Positions 53,847 to 63,266 of a stretch of 64,000 bases of DNA are shown here, in pieces. Below the pieces are notes generated by a model. It saw only the letters and a program-made list of their open reading frames with translations. It was not told the origin of the DNA and made no database searches. Origin of the DNA: Fervidicoccaceae archaeon (GTDB taxonomy: Archaea; Thermoproteota; Thermoprotei_A; Sulfolobales; Fervidicoccaceae); assembly GCA_038734945.1 (NCBI GenBank), contig JAVYOA010000002.1:124001-188000 (forward strand), in the 5' to 3' direction. Every line of letters begins with the position of its first letter. Position 1 is the stretch's first letter. The translations under genes were made by a program, and so were the position numbers.

Positions 53847-55019
53847 TCAGAGCTGAACCTGCTTCAGCTGTTCTACAACATAGCTCTTCAGCTCCTCAAG
53901 AGACCTCTGGGGAGCTATTATCTTTCCTTCTTCCATCTGCTTGATCATAAGAGGTGTGGGTCTTCTTCCATCTTTGCACAAAGGTGGTGATGATGTCCAG
54001 GGAACAACATAGTGCTCTGTTGGTGAACATGCATAGAGCTGCTTCGCCCCGGGAAGCTTTCCTCTCTTGCTCCTTGGAATCCATCTTCCTTCTTCCTCAA
54101 CTTCAACTATGTCCATGCTTATGTCTATGCTTGGGGGAAAAGCAATTGACGTGCCAACTCCAAATCCATCCGCAATATCTCTCAGCTCAATCAGATCGCT
54201 CTCATCTAACCCACCGCTGACAATAATCTTCACATCTTTGAACCCTTCTATGTCAAGTGCCCATCTAACCTCCTCGACAATTTTTTTCATGTCCCCCCTC
54301 CTGGAGCTGGGAGTATCGAGCCTAACTCCCTGTAATCTCTTTCCCAAGGTTCTCGCTGCTAACAATGCCTCCGCCCTCTCATCCCAAAATGTGTCAACAA
54401 GCATAATGCGTGGAACCTTAGGATCCATGTATTTATCAAAGCTCAGCCATGCCTTTGACTGATCATTGAAAACAATAATTAGGCTATGAGGCATTGTTCC
54501 CGTAGGCTCCAAATTATTGTACTTCTTTGAGAGCACACCGCTAACAGCATCCACTCCTCCTATATATGCTGCCCTATCAGCCATTGGGGCTAGAGCTGGA
54601 TGAAGGCTTCTTATCCCAAAGAACAGGAGAGTTTTGTTTCCCGCTGCTAACCTCATTCTAGCAGCCCTAGTTGTTATGGACGAGTAGTGCCTCAGTATGC
54701 CAAGAACTATTGACTCCATTTCAGCGAAGTCGTAATATTTCCCCTCAATTAGCATTATTGGCTCTCTCTCGTAGAAAATAGTTCCCTCCGGCAGAGAATA
54801 GATATCTACAGCTCTTCCCTTCATAACATAGAGAGCTTCCTCCAGACCACTGAATACAGCCCACCTGTAGCCCTCTGGGAGCCCATATACGTGAAATTCA
54901 GCCCTTACTTTTATGTCCTTCAACCCTTCCTTCTCAAGAATTGTTTTTACTCTTGTGAAATAAACATCCGTTGCCTCTCCATCAATGATCTCCTTTTCAT
55001 TTGCTATATATAGCCCCAT
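53847..55019 (-). CDS. pncB: Nicotinate phosphoribosyltransferase
   Basis: A 390-residue enzyme making nicotinate mononucleotide in NAD salvage. Motifs include the N-terminal [38 protein letters not shown], the [11 protein letters not shown] loop (about residues 177-187) with the phosphoribosylated-histidine region, [23 protein letters not shown] and [11 protein letters not shown]. The C-terminus contains two cysteines (ACSPTEH and [11 protein letters not shown]) that may stabilise a zinc or disulfide, as in related archaeal enzymes. GAGAGGGGA precedes the ATG, with a TATA-like TTATAAA about 60 bases upstream. Confidence 0.94.
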   Translation of the reverse strand: MGLYIANEKEIIDGEATDVYFTRVKTILEKEGLKDIKVRAEFHVYGLPEGYRWAVFSGLEEALYVMKGRAVDIYSLPEGTIFYEREPIMLIEGKYYDFAEMESIVLGILRHYSSITTRAARMRLAAGNKTLLFFGIRSLHPALAPMADRAAYIGGVDAVSGVLSKKYNNLEPTGTMPHSLIIVFNDQSKAWLSFDKYMDPKVPRIMLVDTFWDERAEALLAARTLGKRLQGVRLDTPSSRRGDMKKIVEEVRWALDIEGFKDVKIIVSGGLDESDLIELRDIADGFGVGTSIAFPPSIDISMDIVEVEEEGRWIPRSKRGKLPGAKQLYACSPTEHYVVPWTSSPPLCKDGRRPTPLMIKQMEEGKIIAPQRSLEELKSYVVEQLKQVQL

Positions 55020-55192
55020 TCTATTCCCCTCTCTACGCTCAAAAACACATCCAACAAGTTAAAAATTAAAGAGAAGGTGTTTATAAGATATGCATTAGTA
55101 GCTGCTGGTAAATTTCAGTTTTTAAAAAGTTTTCTGCAGATGAGAATTTTGAATGAGAAAGACGAAAATCTGTCAAATCCTTTTGAATTTGT

Positions 55193-55549
55193 TTATTTTC
55201 TGCCCTTTTTTCTGATGTAGAACCATGGCCCCTCTATTCTTTCAGAATTGCATTTTGGACATTTCGATGGCCTCTTCACCTTTTCCCTATCCCTGAATGT
55301 ATAGCCACATGTCAGGCATCTTGCTGGGATCATTTCGACTATTTCTGAGTTCCCGCTCCTCTTCCTCACGCTCCTCATAACATGTTCGAGATCAGTGTGA
55401 ATGCTGTTCACTTCTCTTCCACTAAGTCCGAGTATTTTTGCTATCTCCTCTGCCGTCAGCGGCTTCTCAGCTTCCACGAGTATTCTATAGATTTTTTCCC
55501 TTCTTGTTAGAAAATCCGAACCGATCATGTTTTTTTCCCTGAAATTCAT
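55193..55549 (-). CDS. Predicted regulator: winged helix fused to zinc ribbon (COG3357-like)
   Basis: A 118-residue protein. The N-terminal part is a winged helix (REKIYRILVEAEKPLTAEEIAKILGLSGREV, given by its ends, about 17-47), followed by a zinc ribbon with CLTCG (78 and 81) and CPKC (97 and 100). This combination is known from the archaeal COG3357 predicted transcription regulators. It could act on neighbouring genes or on RNA polymerase. The start is either the ATG at 55549 or at 55528; neither has a strong site. Confidence 0.85.
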   Translation of the reverse strand: MNFREKNMIGSDFLTRREKIYRILVEAEKPLTAEEIAKILGLSGREVNSIHTDLEHVMRSVRKRSGNSEIVEMIPARCLTCGYTFRDREKVKRPSKCPKCNSERIEGPWFYIRKKGRK

Positions 55550-55588
55550 GGAGTCTCTCGGTCCGTGAATTCTTCATCCCATATAAGG

Positions 55589-56020
55589 TCAGCTCGCTGA
55601 ATTCCGATCATCCTCCACTCCCGTTTTTAAATTGAATCTTCGGATGGGCAATTTAAGATGAGAGGCAACATTTTTTACTGCCCAGGCGAATTCAGCGCTT
55701 CCAATGCTTCTCCTGAATTTCAGCTTGTTGTATTTCATTCGTAGAAGAATCCTCCCATTTTCGTCAATTACATCCACGATGCCCTTCACTCTTCCTCTTG
55801 GATTTCTCACGAGCCTGACTTTTACTATAACTTCCCCGGAGCGGGGCGGTTTGGGCTGAATAATGGTAGATTCTCCTTCCTTGTATAGAGGAGGAGCATT
55901 TCTTTTTTTCAGAGGATCTATCTCCCTTACCTCGCTCCTCGAAACATAGAAGGCATTCTCATAGTAAGCATGCTTTCCTGACTTGCTCTTTGATCTCTCC
56001 CTCCTGATCTCAATTGACAA
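55589..56020 (-). CDS. Hypothetical protein downstream of phosphoglycerate mutase
   Basis: A 143-residue basic protein I do not recognise. It starts IEIRRERSKSKSGKHAYYEN, has a proline-rich linker (PPLYKEGESTIIQPKPPRSG) and a beta-rich middle (EVIVKVRLVRNPRGRVKGIVDVI, given by its ends), then a basic helix. The composition suggests nucleic-acid contact, but no family motif is seen. The TTG at 56020 follows GGGAG at five bases, and it starts 10 bases after the gene at 56031-56279, so it is the last gene of the nnr-apgM operon. Confidence 0.6.
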   Translation of the reverse strand: MSIEIRRERSKSKSGKHAYYENAFYVSRSEVREIDPLKKRNAPPLYKEGESTIIQPKPPRSGEVIVKVRLVRNPRGRVKGIVDVIDENGRILLRMKYNKLKFRRSIGSAEFAWAVKNVASHLKLPIRRFNLKTGVEDDRNSAS

Positions 56021-56030
56021 TGTCTCTCCC

Positions 56031-56279
56031 CTATTCTATGAGAAGAACTTCATCTCCAAGTTTTACACTATTCAGTTCCTCAACTACAACAGACATGCTG
56101 TATGATGATATATCAGCTGTAAAAATCACTTTGTTTTTTATTCTGATTTGCTTTATCTCTGATTCCTTTCCAAAAATGCTTCGAGAGAGCAAGTTCCCTC
56201 CCTCGGTAGAATATTCAGAAATCTCCACTATAAAGCTCCCATTCTCGCATTTTATGTTCAGAATTGCTGTCCTTCCCAT
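56031..56279 (-). CDS. Small hypothetical protein in the nnr-apgM operon
   Basis: An 82-residue protein with alternating beta-type hydrophobic stretches (TAILNIKCENGSFIVEISEY, VIFTADISSYSMSVVVEELN), one cysteine, and no known motif. The layout resembles small KEOPS Pcc1-type or ferredoxin-like folds, but I would not assign it. The ATG at 56279 is preceded by GGAGGGTGA, which is the end of apgM, so expression is translationally coupled. It is followed by another unknown gene. Confidence 0.6.
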   Translation of the reverse strand: MGRTAILNIKCENGSFIVEISEYSTEGGNLLSRSIFGKESEIKQIRIKNKVIFTADISSYSMSVVVEELNSVKLGDEVLLIE

Positions 56280-56285
56280 CAAAAT

Positions 56286-57581
56286 TCACCCTCCTTTTTC
56301 AGGACTTTTAATTAGACCTATTTCCTTGAGAATTAAGGGAAGGAGGTCCTTCCCCCTCTCGAGAATTCCGAAGCTTCCACTTCTGCATTCGACTTCATTG
56401 AATGTCAATATTCCGTCTGATTTTATGCCTTGATAGTATAGCAGAAATGGCACAGGAGAATCGCTGTGTGCCCTCAGCTGACAGGGGGTTGCGTGATCCG
56501 ATGTAACCAATATTGCTATTTCTCCATCTTCTAGCTTATTCACTAAGCTTCCGAAGAAATACTTATCAATTTCCCCTATTATGTTTGCTTTTAGCTCGAG
56601 ATTTCCATCATGGCCAGGCTCATCTGGTCCCTTCAAGTGCACATAGACTACATCTGATCTTTCCAGAGCCTCCACTGCCTTGCGTGCTCTGTATTTATAT
56701 TCACCTTCTCTGTTCTTTCCTTCAGGAGGGGGAAGTGTGATAACATTCATTCCTGCTGCTTTTGCGATTCCTATCTCAACTGGCATCTCAACTAGTGCTG
56801 TGAACTGAAGGTTTCCAAATTTTGATGATAGGCTCTGAAGCACTGGAGATTTTCCCCCTCCATCTCTCAAAAGCACAGCATTTGCTGGGGGAAGACCTCT
56901 ATTTATTCTTGAACGGTTAACTGGATGCTTATCTAGAATATCTATTGCTTTCCATGTAAATTCATTGACAAGCTCACAGGTCCTTCTGTTCTCCTCTTTC
57001 CCTAATAGAGGAATGCACTGTGAGATCTTATTTTCAAAGCTGCTTGCCGAAATTGAGATCTTTCCCCTTCTAATATAAGCAGGATCTGTGTTGCCTACTT
57101 CATCTCCCAGGTCAAATTTCTCACTACCTATGACAACAACAACTCTATGTCCCACGCTTGCTCTAACTCTAGCATATCCTCCGTTCAATGTAATCCCATC
57201 GAGAGAATTTGCCAGGCTCTCAGCTTCCTCTCTTGTGAATATTCTTCCGGCTCTTCTGTCCAATATTCTTCCAGTTGAGGGATCAACCGTAGCAAAGTTT
57301 CCTCTGAAAGCCACCTCTCTTCTCTCTGCTAATGAGAGACCAACACCCAAAGCCTCTATAGGTCCTCTCCCTGGATGATCCCTGTCTGGATCGTAGCCCA
57401 GAAGCGATAAGACTGCAGCATCGCTCTCCGGTGGTATTCCCCTTCCGATCGTGAAAAGCATCCCACATTTTCCCTTTCTCGCAAGAAGATCTATGTTGGG
57501 CTTCTCCGATACCATGTACGCAGTTCTCCCAAGAGAGGGATCACCTGCTGCTCCATCAAGTACAACATATAGGAGCTTCAA
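56286..57581 (-). CDS. apgM: 2,3-bisphosphoglycerate-independent phosphoglycerate mutase, archaeal type
   Basis: A 431-residue metal-dependent enzyme of the alkaline phosphatase superfamily interconverting 3- and 2-phosphoglycerate. The metal and nucleophile sites are DGAAGDP near the start, PPESDAAVLSLLGYDP (catalytic serine), HLKGPDEPGHDGNLELK and TSDHATPCQLRAHSDSPVPF. The TTG at 57581 has GGAGGTGA five bases upstream; a TTG five codons earlier would overlap nnr. Central to glycolysis and gluconeogenesis. Confidence 0.95.
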   Translation of the reverse strand: MKLLYVVLDGAAGDPSLGRTAYMVSEKPNIDLLARKGKCGMLFTIGRGIPPESDAAVLSLLGYDPDRDHPGRGPIEALGVGLSLAERREVAFRGNFATVDPSTGRILDRRAGRIFTREEAESLANSLDGITLNGGYARVRASVGHRVVVVIGSEKFDLGDEVGNTDPAYIRRGKISISASSFENKISQCIPLLGKEENRRTCELVNEFTWKAIDILDKHPVNRSRINRGLPPANAVLLRDGGGKSPVLQSLSSKFGNLQFTALVEMPVEIGIAKAAGMNVITLPPPEGKNREGEYKYRARKAVEALERSDVVYVHLKGPDEPGHDGNLELKANIIGEIDKYFFGSLVNKLEDGEIAILVTSDHATPCQLRAHSDSPVPFLLYYQGIKSDGILTFNEVECRSGSFGILERGKDLLPLILKEIGLIKSPEKGG

Positions 57582-57586
57582 GACAT

Positions 57587-59119
57587 TCACCTCCAATCCA
57601 TCATGGATGAGATAGCTCCCGGGATCTCTCTAACCAGCATTTCAGATGTGAAAAATTCTCCATACCTCTCAAATAGTTTGTCTCCTGCATAGCTGTTGAT
57701 AAAGGATGCTATGCAGGCTGCATGAAATGGAGTTGGGGTTCTTTTTGAGAGAGATGCAATGAGTCCTGCTAGGACATCCCCGGTTCCTCCGATGCTCATG
57801 CCAGGATTTCCTCCCCTTTTCTCTCTACATTCGCCTTTGAAGCAAATGTAATCAATCGGACCCTTCGATAAGACAATGGATTTAGAGGATATCGACAGCT
57901 CCGAAGCATTCTTCTTCCTGTCTTCACTTTCGGCTATTCGGTACCCCCTTAGAAGGAGAGATAGCTCCCCTCTATGAGGGGTAATCACAAATCTACTATC
58001 AAGCTCAGGAGCATATTCTGAAATGCATTTGAGAGCATCAGCATCCACAACTATTGCCCTCAAAGACTGCTCCGACCTCATCCTCTCAATTATTTCTTTT
58101 GTGAAAGAGCAAGTTGATTTGTTGTAGCCCATCCCAGGTCCAATAACAGCGGCACTCGATCTGCGAACAAAGTTCATGACAAAATCTGCATTCTCTGGGG
58201 AGAAATAATGCTCTCCCACTCCAACAGCAATAATTGATGGGGAGAAAGAAGCTACTATTTGCTTAATGGAGCTGGGCACAATTGTGAATACAAGGTCAGC
58301 TCCAGAAGCGAGAGCTGCTAGGGAGGCCAGCGAAGGAGCTCCAGAATATTCAATCGATCCCCCTATGACAGAAACTACTCCTCCATCCCCCTTCTTGGCA
58401 TCCTTTGGCTTTCTTGCTAGAAAGTTTCTGACATCTCCTGGTCCTACAATTATCTCTGCTTCATCGGGTATGCCAATATTGCATATTTCGATGTTTCCAC
58501 TATACTCCTTATCCTTGAGTAAGCCTGGCTTTAGAAAATGCATTGTGATTGTATAAGAAGCTCTAACAGCGGTTGGCTTCCCGTCATGGGTAGCAGGAAT
58601 ACCTGTATCTGGGTCTATTCCACTTGGTATATCTATTGAAACTATTGGTAGAGAGGAGGAGTTCATGAGCTCTATTGCTCCAGCAATGGGCTCTCTCAGC
58701 TCACCTCTCACTCCAGTTCCCAAAATAGCATCCACTATGAGCTTTGCATTTTCCCTTGTCAAGCTAGGAAGGTGTTCATAGCTAAGTATGTTCAACTTGT
58801 TTCCTTCAATTTTCCTAAGCAACATGAAATTTCTCTTAGCATCCTCATGGGTGATTTGTTCCTCACTGAATAGTGTTACCAGTGCTACCTTGTATCCCAT
58901 TGAAGCTAGATGCCTAGAAGCTGCAAAACCATCTCCTGCATTTCCCCCCTTTCCAGCAACGACAATGATTTTTTCATTGAACTCACCAAATGTCCTTCGT
59001 ATAAACTCAGCTACGCATTTGCCAGCATTTTCCATCATAAGTATTGTGGGCATTCCAAGCCATTGTGCATTTTCCTCTATTGCCCTTATTCTCCTGCTCT
59101 CATAGACTTTTCCAAACAT
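57587..59119 (-). CDS. nnr: Bifunctional NAD(P)H-hydrate repair enzyme (epimerase and dehydratase)
   Basis: A 510-residue fusion that repairs heat-damaged NADHX and NADPHX. The N-terminal epimerase (YjeF_N, residues 1-215) has VVAGKGGNAGDGFAASRHLA and SIDIPSGIDPDTG; the C-terminal dehydratase (about 230-510) has VVDADALK, VITPHRGELSLLL and GGTGDVLAGLIASL. The fused form is usual in archaea and bacteria. The ATG follows GTGA at four bases. Its tail overlaps the apgM ribosome binding site. Confidence 0.95.
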   Translation of the reverse strand: MFGKVYESRRIRAIEENAQWLGMPTILMMENAGKCVAEFIRRTFGEFNEKIIVVAGKGGNAGDGFAASRHLASMGYKVALVTLFSEEQITHEDAKRNFMLLRKIEGNKLNILSYEHLPSLTRENAKLIVDAILGTGVRGELREPIAGAIELMNSSSLPIVSIDIPSGIDPDTGIPATHDGKPTAVRASYTITMHFLKPGLLKDKEYSGNIEICNIGIPDEAEIIVGPGDVRNFLARKPKDAKKGDGGVVSVIGGSIEYSGAPSLASLAALASGADLVFTIVPSSIKQIVASFSPSIIAVGVGEHYFSPENADFVMNFVRRSSAAVIGPGMGYNKSTCSFTKEIIERMRSEQSLRAIVVDADALKCISEYAPELDSRFVITPHRGELSLLLRGYRIAESEDRKKNASELSISSKSIVLSKGPIDYICFKGECREKRGGNPGMSIGGTGDVLAGLIASLSKRTPTPFHAACIASFINSYAGDKLFERYGEFFTSEMLVREIPGAISSMMDWR

Positions 59120-59123
59120 GCTC

Positions 59124-60692
59124 TCACTTCGTTTCGATTCTGAGATCCAGGCCGAATTTCTGTGCTGCCCTCTTTATTCGCTTCAGCCTCTTGCTCAACA
59201 ATCTTGCTTCCTCCGAGGGCACTCTGAGTATAGCTACACCATTAGATATCTCGACTTCCGCATTAGGAGCCAGGGTCTCAAGCTGTCTCTTTATCCTCAA
59301 ATCCTCTGTTCTCTTTCCTTTCCTTATTGGAACCACAACCGTCTGCTCACCGAAGGTGTATATTTCGTACTCCAGCTCTCCGCTCAGGAAGTCCCTAACT
59401 TCAACTACGGGTCTGGATAGCTCCGCCTCCTTCAACCCTGTAGGGAGCTTGACAGTCATTGATACTTCGTAGACCTTTGATATTTCCCCTTTGTCTATGA
59501 ATATTACCGTGTCTATTATGCTTGGAATTACTCCCAGCTCAACTCTTCCTATGAATCTCTGTATAGCATCTATTGGAGAAGTTGCATGGAGAACCCCAAC
59601 CATTCCTATTCCGGCAAGCCTCAGATCTACATATAGCCTGAAATCCTCATCTCCCCTCAGCTCATCGAAGAATGTATAGTCAGGCCTGCTCAGCAGCATA
59701 ATATCGTGCAGCTCATCCTTTTCAGCAAAGTTCTTGCTGTATTGGACAATTTGTGGAGAGAGCCTCATGTCTCTTGGAGATTCTATCGTGTTTACAACTT
59801 TCCCATCACTTAAATAGAATTCCGCCAGTGCTTGGGCAAATGTTGTTTTTCCCATGCCAGGAGCGCCAGCAATCAATATTCCTTCGGCCTTCTTTCTGAA
59901 CCTCTCTATTAGCTTCTCAGGCGGTCTGTAGTCCTCAAGTTTTAGCTTGACTATTGGTTTCACAGCTGTTATCATCCACTTGCTGCTAAAAGGTGGTCTG
60001 GCTATAACGATTCTATATGAACCAAGCTGAACTATCGTGCTTCCCTTTCTATCGATTTCCACAAAGCTGTCTTCCCTGGACTTTGCTGCTTCGATTATCT
60101 CATCGAAAATGCTCTGCATTTCGCTTCTAGTCAGAATTTGGTTTGAGATCCTCTCATATGCCCAAGCTCCAGGCTTCCCCTTCTTTGCCATTGGATAATT
60201 ATCTTCAACCAAGTGGATGCTCATCGTAGATTCATCGAAGAGCTTCTCTATTTTAAGAGGAGATTCTGTTCTCTCAGAATAGAATAGAACGCTTATCCCG
60301 ATGGAAGAAGCTAGTTCTGCTGCCACACTGCTTCCAGAGACTATTGCACATCCTCTCTGAAGGGCTATCTCCCTTACTAGAGCTGAGAGAGATGCCTGAT
60401 CTTCCTGATAGACCTGGCGCTGTGGGGAAAATAGATCTATGTTGATTATACCAGAAGAGGCAAGATCCTTTAGCTTTCTCAGCTCCTCAAGTCCAGCTAT
60501 GCCTACAGCTTTTCCTTCACTGGCCTCTTTTTCAATGAGGGTAAGAATAGGGGATAAAAGTATGATTGTCGATCCCTTTGGTATTGACCCTGCTTTTACG
60601 AGCCTACTGACTATTCCCTGCACTATTGCCGAATAATCGGCTACATACGCTGTTTCAACATTTCCAGCTGCTGTGAAGAAATTTCGGTACAT
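59124..60692 (-). CDS. PIN-domain plus PilT-type ATPase and KH-domain protein (COG1855)
   Basis: A 522-residue protein of the archaeal PINc/VapC ATPase family. The N-terminal PIN-like domain begins YVADYSAIVQGIVSRLVKAG; the middle is a PilT/VirB11-type ATPase with Walker A GAPGMGKTT (about residue 285) and the FFDELRGDEDF box; the C-terminal 80 residues are a KH-like RNA-binding domain. It is predicted to act on RNA, perhaps as a ribosome-linked nuclease, but the function is not established. I chose the ATG at 60692; an ATG at 60722 is in frame without a site. It precedes nnr by four bases. Confidence 0.88.
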   Translation of the reverse strand: MYRNFFTAAGNVETAYVADYSAIVQGIVSRLVKAGSIPKGSTIILLSPILTLIEKEASEGKAVGIAGLEELRKLKDLASSGIINIDLFSPQRQVYQEDQASLSALVREIALQRGCAIVSGSSVAAELASSIGISVLFYSERTESPLKIEKLFDESTMSIHLVEDNYPMAKKGKPGAWAYERISNQILTRSEMQSIFDEIIEAAKSREDSFVEIDRKGSTIVQLGSYRIVIARPPFSSKWMITAVKPIVKLKLEDYRPPEKLIERFRKKAEGILIAGAPGMGKTTFAQALAEFYLSDGKVVNTIESPRDMRLSPQIVQYSKNFAEKDELHDIMLLSRPDYTFFDELRGDEDFRLYVDLRLAGIGMVGVLHATSPIDAIQRFIGRVELGVIPSIIDTVIFIDKGEISKVYEVSMTVKLPTGLKEAELSRPVVEVRDFLSGELEYEIYTFGEQTVVVPIRKGKRTEDLRIKRQLETLAPNAEVEISNGVAILRVPSEEARLLSKRLKRIKRAAQKFGLDLRIETK

Positions 60693-60787
60693 GTTCCTTC
60701 GAACACCCTTGCTATAAATCATGTTTGAACAGTCAAATAATATGAATTGAGTTATGAAGATTTAATAATTTACTGAATAATAGTTTC

Positions 60788-61471
60788 ATGAGGCTGGACG
60801 GTGTGGAATGGGAAATAGAAGGAGATAGCAGTTTCAGGTATTTGAAGATTATCCTGGGAAGGAATGAAAAAATTGTGGCAGAGCCAGGGGCCTTTCTAAT
60901 GAGCAGGGGAAACTTTCACGTTGAAACAAGCAGTGGAGGTGTTGTGAATGCAATATCCAGATCTCTTTTTGGTGGTGAGTCCTTCTTTCTCAACACTTTT
61001 ACTGCTTTAGAAGATGCCGAAATATTTCTGGCACCATCTCTTCCAGGTGATATTAAGCACATTCCTCTTGATGGAAGGAAAGGAATAATAGTTAAGGATG
61101 GTTCCTTTTTGGCTTCCTATGGTCAAGTAAAACTGTCTACTGCTTGGAAGGGTATCACGGGAGCAGTAGCAGGAAGCGGCTTTATTTGGCTGAAGGCTGA
61201 GGGGATCGGGGGGATCTGGGTATCTTCCTTTGGCTCAATAATTGAAGTCGATACGAAAGAGGGGAAAAAGCTCATTGTAGACAATGACCACATCGTGGCT
61301 TTTGACGATCAGCTAAAGTGGGAAGTGAAAAAGTTCAAGGGGATAAAGTCCTTCTTATTTGGAGGAGAAGGCTTTATAATTGAGCTTTATGGAAATGGAA
61401 AAGTGCTCGTTCAAACAAGAAATTTGAGGGCTTTGGCTTCCGCATTGGTGCCATTTCTCCCAAAGAGGTAG
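60788..61471 (+). CDS. AIM24/TIGR00266 family protein
   Basis: A 227-residue protein with the beta-rich TIGR00266 layout: EKIVAEPGAFLMSRGNFHVET, SLFGGESFFLNTFTA, then TGAVAGSGFIWLKAEGIGGIW. Glycine-rich beta turns dominate, as in the mitochondrial AIM24 relatives. Function unknown; likely a trimeric cytoplasmic or membrane-associated protein. An AT-rich element about 26 bases upstream places transcription close to the ATG, so the mRNA may be leaderless. It precedes the UbiA gene by five bases, which hints at a membrane context. Confidence 0.88.
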   Translation: MRLDGVEWEIEGDSSFRYLKIILGRNEKIVAEPGAFLMSRGNFHVETSSGGVVNAISRSLFGGESFFLNTFTALEDAEIFLAPSLPGDIKHIPLDGRKGIIVKDGSFLASYGQVKLSTAWKGITGAVAGSGFIWLKAEGIGGIWVSSFGSIIEVDTKEGKKLIVDNDHIVAFDDQLKWEVKKFKGIKSFLFGGEGFIIELYGNGKVLVQTRNLRALASALVPFLPKR

Positions 61472-61476
61472 GCCAC

Positions 61477-62328
61477 ATGTCCTCTCTGAGAGCATATGCT
61501 GAGATAATGAGGATCCCAAATTCGCTCATGATGGGTTTAGCTGTAATTGTTGGAATGGTGATCACGGATCCCAAGTCACTAATTATGCCTGGAGCTTTCA
61601 CAAAAGTTATCTTGGGCTTTCTGGTTGGATTTCTGCTAACCTCCTCATCCATGGTTTTCAATGATTATGCAGATAGAGAGATAGATGCTATTAATGAGCC
61701 CTCGAGACCAATACCAAGCGGGAGAGTGGCCCCAGCCGTTGCTCTATTTTACGGGTTCATCCTGGGCTTTTTGGGGCTGCTCCTCTCCGAGATGACTGGG
61801 TCAAGCACTCTGTTTTTGGCCGCGCTAACCTTTGCTGTGGCACTTCTCTATAACTTTAAGCTGAAAAGGTACGGCTTCTTAGGAAATCTATGTGTAGCTT
61901 ATACGGTTGCTGTTCCGCTTTTATACGGATCCCTATTATCCTCTGGAATGAATCTTAAAGTTCTTCTCTATGCATCGATGATTTTTCTTTCAATTGTCGG
62001 TAGGGAGATAACAAAGGGAATAAGCGATGTTGAGGGGGATTCGAGAAAGGGTGTGAGGACTGTTGCTGTTAAATATGGAAGCAGGACCGCCTCATTGCTG
62101 GCTTTTCTCTTTTTCCTGGCAGCTATCTCCCTCTCCCCTCTCCCATTTCTCCTGGGCCTAACAAATTTTCCATATTTGATCTTAGTTTCGATAACTGATG
62201 CCATGCTTTTCTATTTATCTTTGTTGCTTGTGAAGTTTCCTGATAGGAAAACGGCTAAGATGGTGAAAAACAGAGCACTAATAGCCATGGCAGTTGGCCT
62301 CTTGGCTTTCGCTTTGGGCTCAATTTAG
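61477..62328 (+). CDS. UbiA-family prenyltransferase, probable digeranylgeranylglyceryl phosphate synthase
   Basis: A 283-residue membrane protein with about nine helices and both aspartate motifs: NDYADREIDAINEPSRPIPSG (about residues 62-82) and GISDVEGDSRKGVRTVAVKYG (about 187-207). In archaea this enzyme adds the second geranylgeranyl chain to make the lipid core; related UbiA enzymes make quinones or heme, so identity is inferred from the archaeal-type motif context and the other lipid genes in the window. AGAGGT precedes the ATG. Confidence 0.88.
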   Translation: MSSLRAYAEIMRIPNSLMMGLAVIVGMVITDPKSLIMPGAFTKVILGFLVGFLLTSSSMVFNDYADREIDAINEPSRPIPSGRVAPAVALFYGFILGFLGLLLSEMTGSSTLFLAALTFAVALLYNFKLKRYGFLGNLCVAYTVAVPLLYGSLLSSGMNLKVLLYASMIFLSIVGREITKGISDVEGDSRKGVRTVAVKYGSRTASLLAFLFFLAAISLSPLPFLLGLTNFPYLILVSITDAMLFYLSLLLVKFPDRKTAKMVKNRALIAMAVGLLAFALGSI

Positions 62329-62331
62329 AAC

Positions 62332-62763
62332 TTATATCTCAATTTCCACATGTGCTGCCGAGCTCATTGGAGGTTCGCTATCCTTTATCTGGGATATTAT
62401 GAATTCGTTTGGATCACTCATTGCTTCATCCATACCCAGTACTGCTTGAAGAATATCTTCCTCAGATGGAGGTTTCCCGCTAGCAATGAGGCGGCCATTA
62501 ACATAAATTGAGGGAATTTCGGATGTCAGTGGAAATGAGCCTGCACTCAGATTGATGTAAGTGCTTTCCACTTCCACATCAATGAGATAGCTGATTAGGA
62601 GCTTTTTTTTAGCTTCAAGAACAGTCATGAGAGCTTGAGAGCTCGCCTCGCTCCAGTCCATTATAATTGCTATTTTTGGAGAAACCTCGCCTCTAAAGCC
62701 TTCCGATGGAATGGTGTGGCGAGCAGTTTTCAATTGTCCAACCACCTTCTGAGCAAGAAGCAT
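62332..62763 (-). CDS. Thioredoxin-fold-like protein without cysteines
   Basis: A 143-residue protein whose second half reads like the end of a thioredoxin or glutaredoxin domain: a cis-Pro-like EIPSIYVNGRLIASGKPPSEEDI (about residues 81-103) follows a beta strand and helix (KIAIIMDWSEASSQALMTVL) where the active-site CxxC would normally lie. The whole protein contains no cysteine, so it cannot be a redox enzyme; a binding or scaffold role is possible. The C-terminus is a charged tail. It converges with the UbiA gene with three bases between stops. The start ATG lacks a ribosome binding site but has a TATA-like element about 35 bases upstream. Confidence 0.6.
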   Translation of the reverse strand: MLLAQKVVGQLKTARHTIPSEGFRGEVSPKIAIIMDWSEASSQALMTVLEAKKKLLISYLIDVEVESTYINLSAGSFPLTSEIPSIYVNGRLIASGKPPSEEDILQAVLGMDEAMSDPNEFIISQIKDSEPPMSSAAHVEIEI

Positions 62764-62853
62764 AACTTCACTATGAAAGATCTCAGGTTTCTTCTAGTTT
62801 TAAAAGGGAAAAGACACATTTTTTAAAGAAAAATAAAAAAAGGCTTTGTGCTG

Positions 62854-63153
62854 TTAATTTGTTTTATCCGATGAAATGAGCTCCTTAAGCTTCTTGTATT
62901 CCTCAAGAAAGAGCTTACCCTTCTCTGTAATGTAGACCTTGCTGTCAATAATCAAATGTCCTTCCCTTTCAAGTTGCTTGAGATATTTCATCATTATCTT
63001 ATAATCCAGTAGGGCCCTGTTTGCTAGATGTGTCAGTTTTATGCCATCACTCGGTATTGATGAAAGAATGTCATATATTATTTCCAAATAATTACGTTTC
63101 TGTCTGAGCGGTATTTGCGAGCTTTCCACAAAGTTGATCCTTCTTTCCTCCAT
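62854..63153 (-). CDS. Small winged-helix DNA-binding protein
   Basis: A 99-residue winged helix of the type in Sso10a/PF14947 proteins: LEIIYDILSSIPSDGIKLTHLANRALLDYKIMMKYLKQLEREGHL (given by its ends) and the wing VYITEKGKLFLEEYKKLKEL. Such proteins act as regulators or chromatin proteins in Thermoprotei. I took the ATG at 63153, the second of two adjacent ATG codons, since GAGGGGT lies six bases before it. The C-terminal helix is a dimerisation coiled coil. Confidence 0.8.
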   Translation of the reverse strand: MEERRINFVESSQIPLRQKRNYLEIIYDILSSIPSDGIKLTHLANRALLDYKIMMKYLKQLEREGHLIIDSKVYITEKGKLFLEEYKKLKELISSDKTN

Positions 63154-63266
63154 CATGAGACCCCTCATGTTTTTGTAACAGTAGCTCAATTACAGATTGT
63201 GTTCTACATAGATATAAAAAATATCAATGTACATGGTATTTTTCACAATAAGTAAAAGTAATATAT

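Noticed and set aside
55135-55185. Possible C/D box RNA in the gap after the COG3357 gene (AGATGAG, ATGAGA).
   Set aside because: Boxes deviate at several bases and box D is missing.
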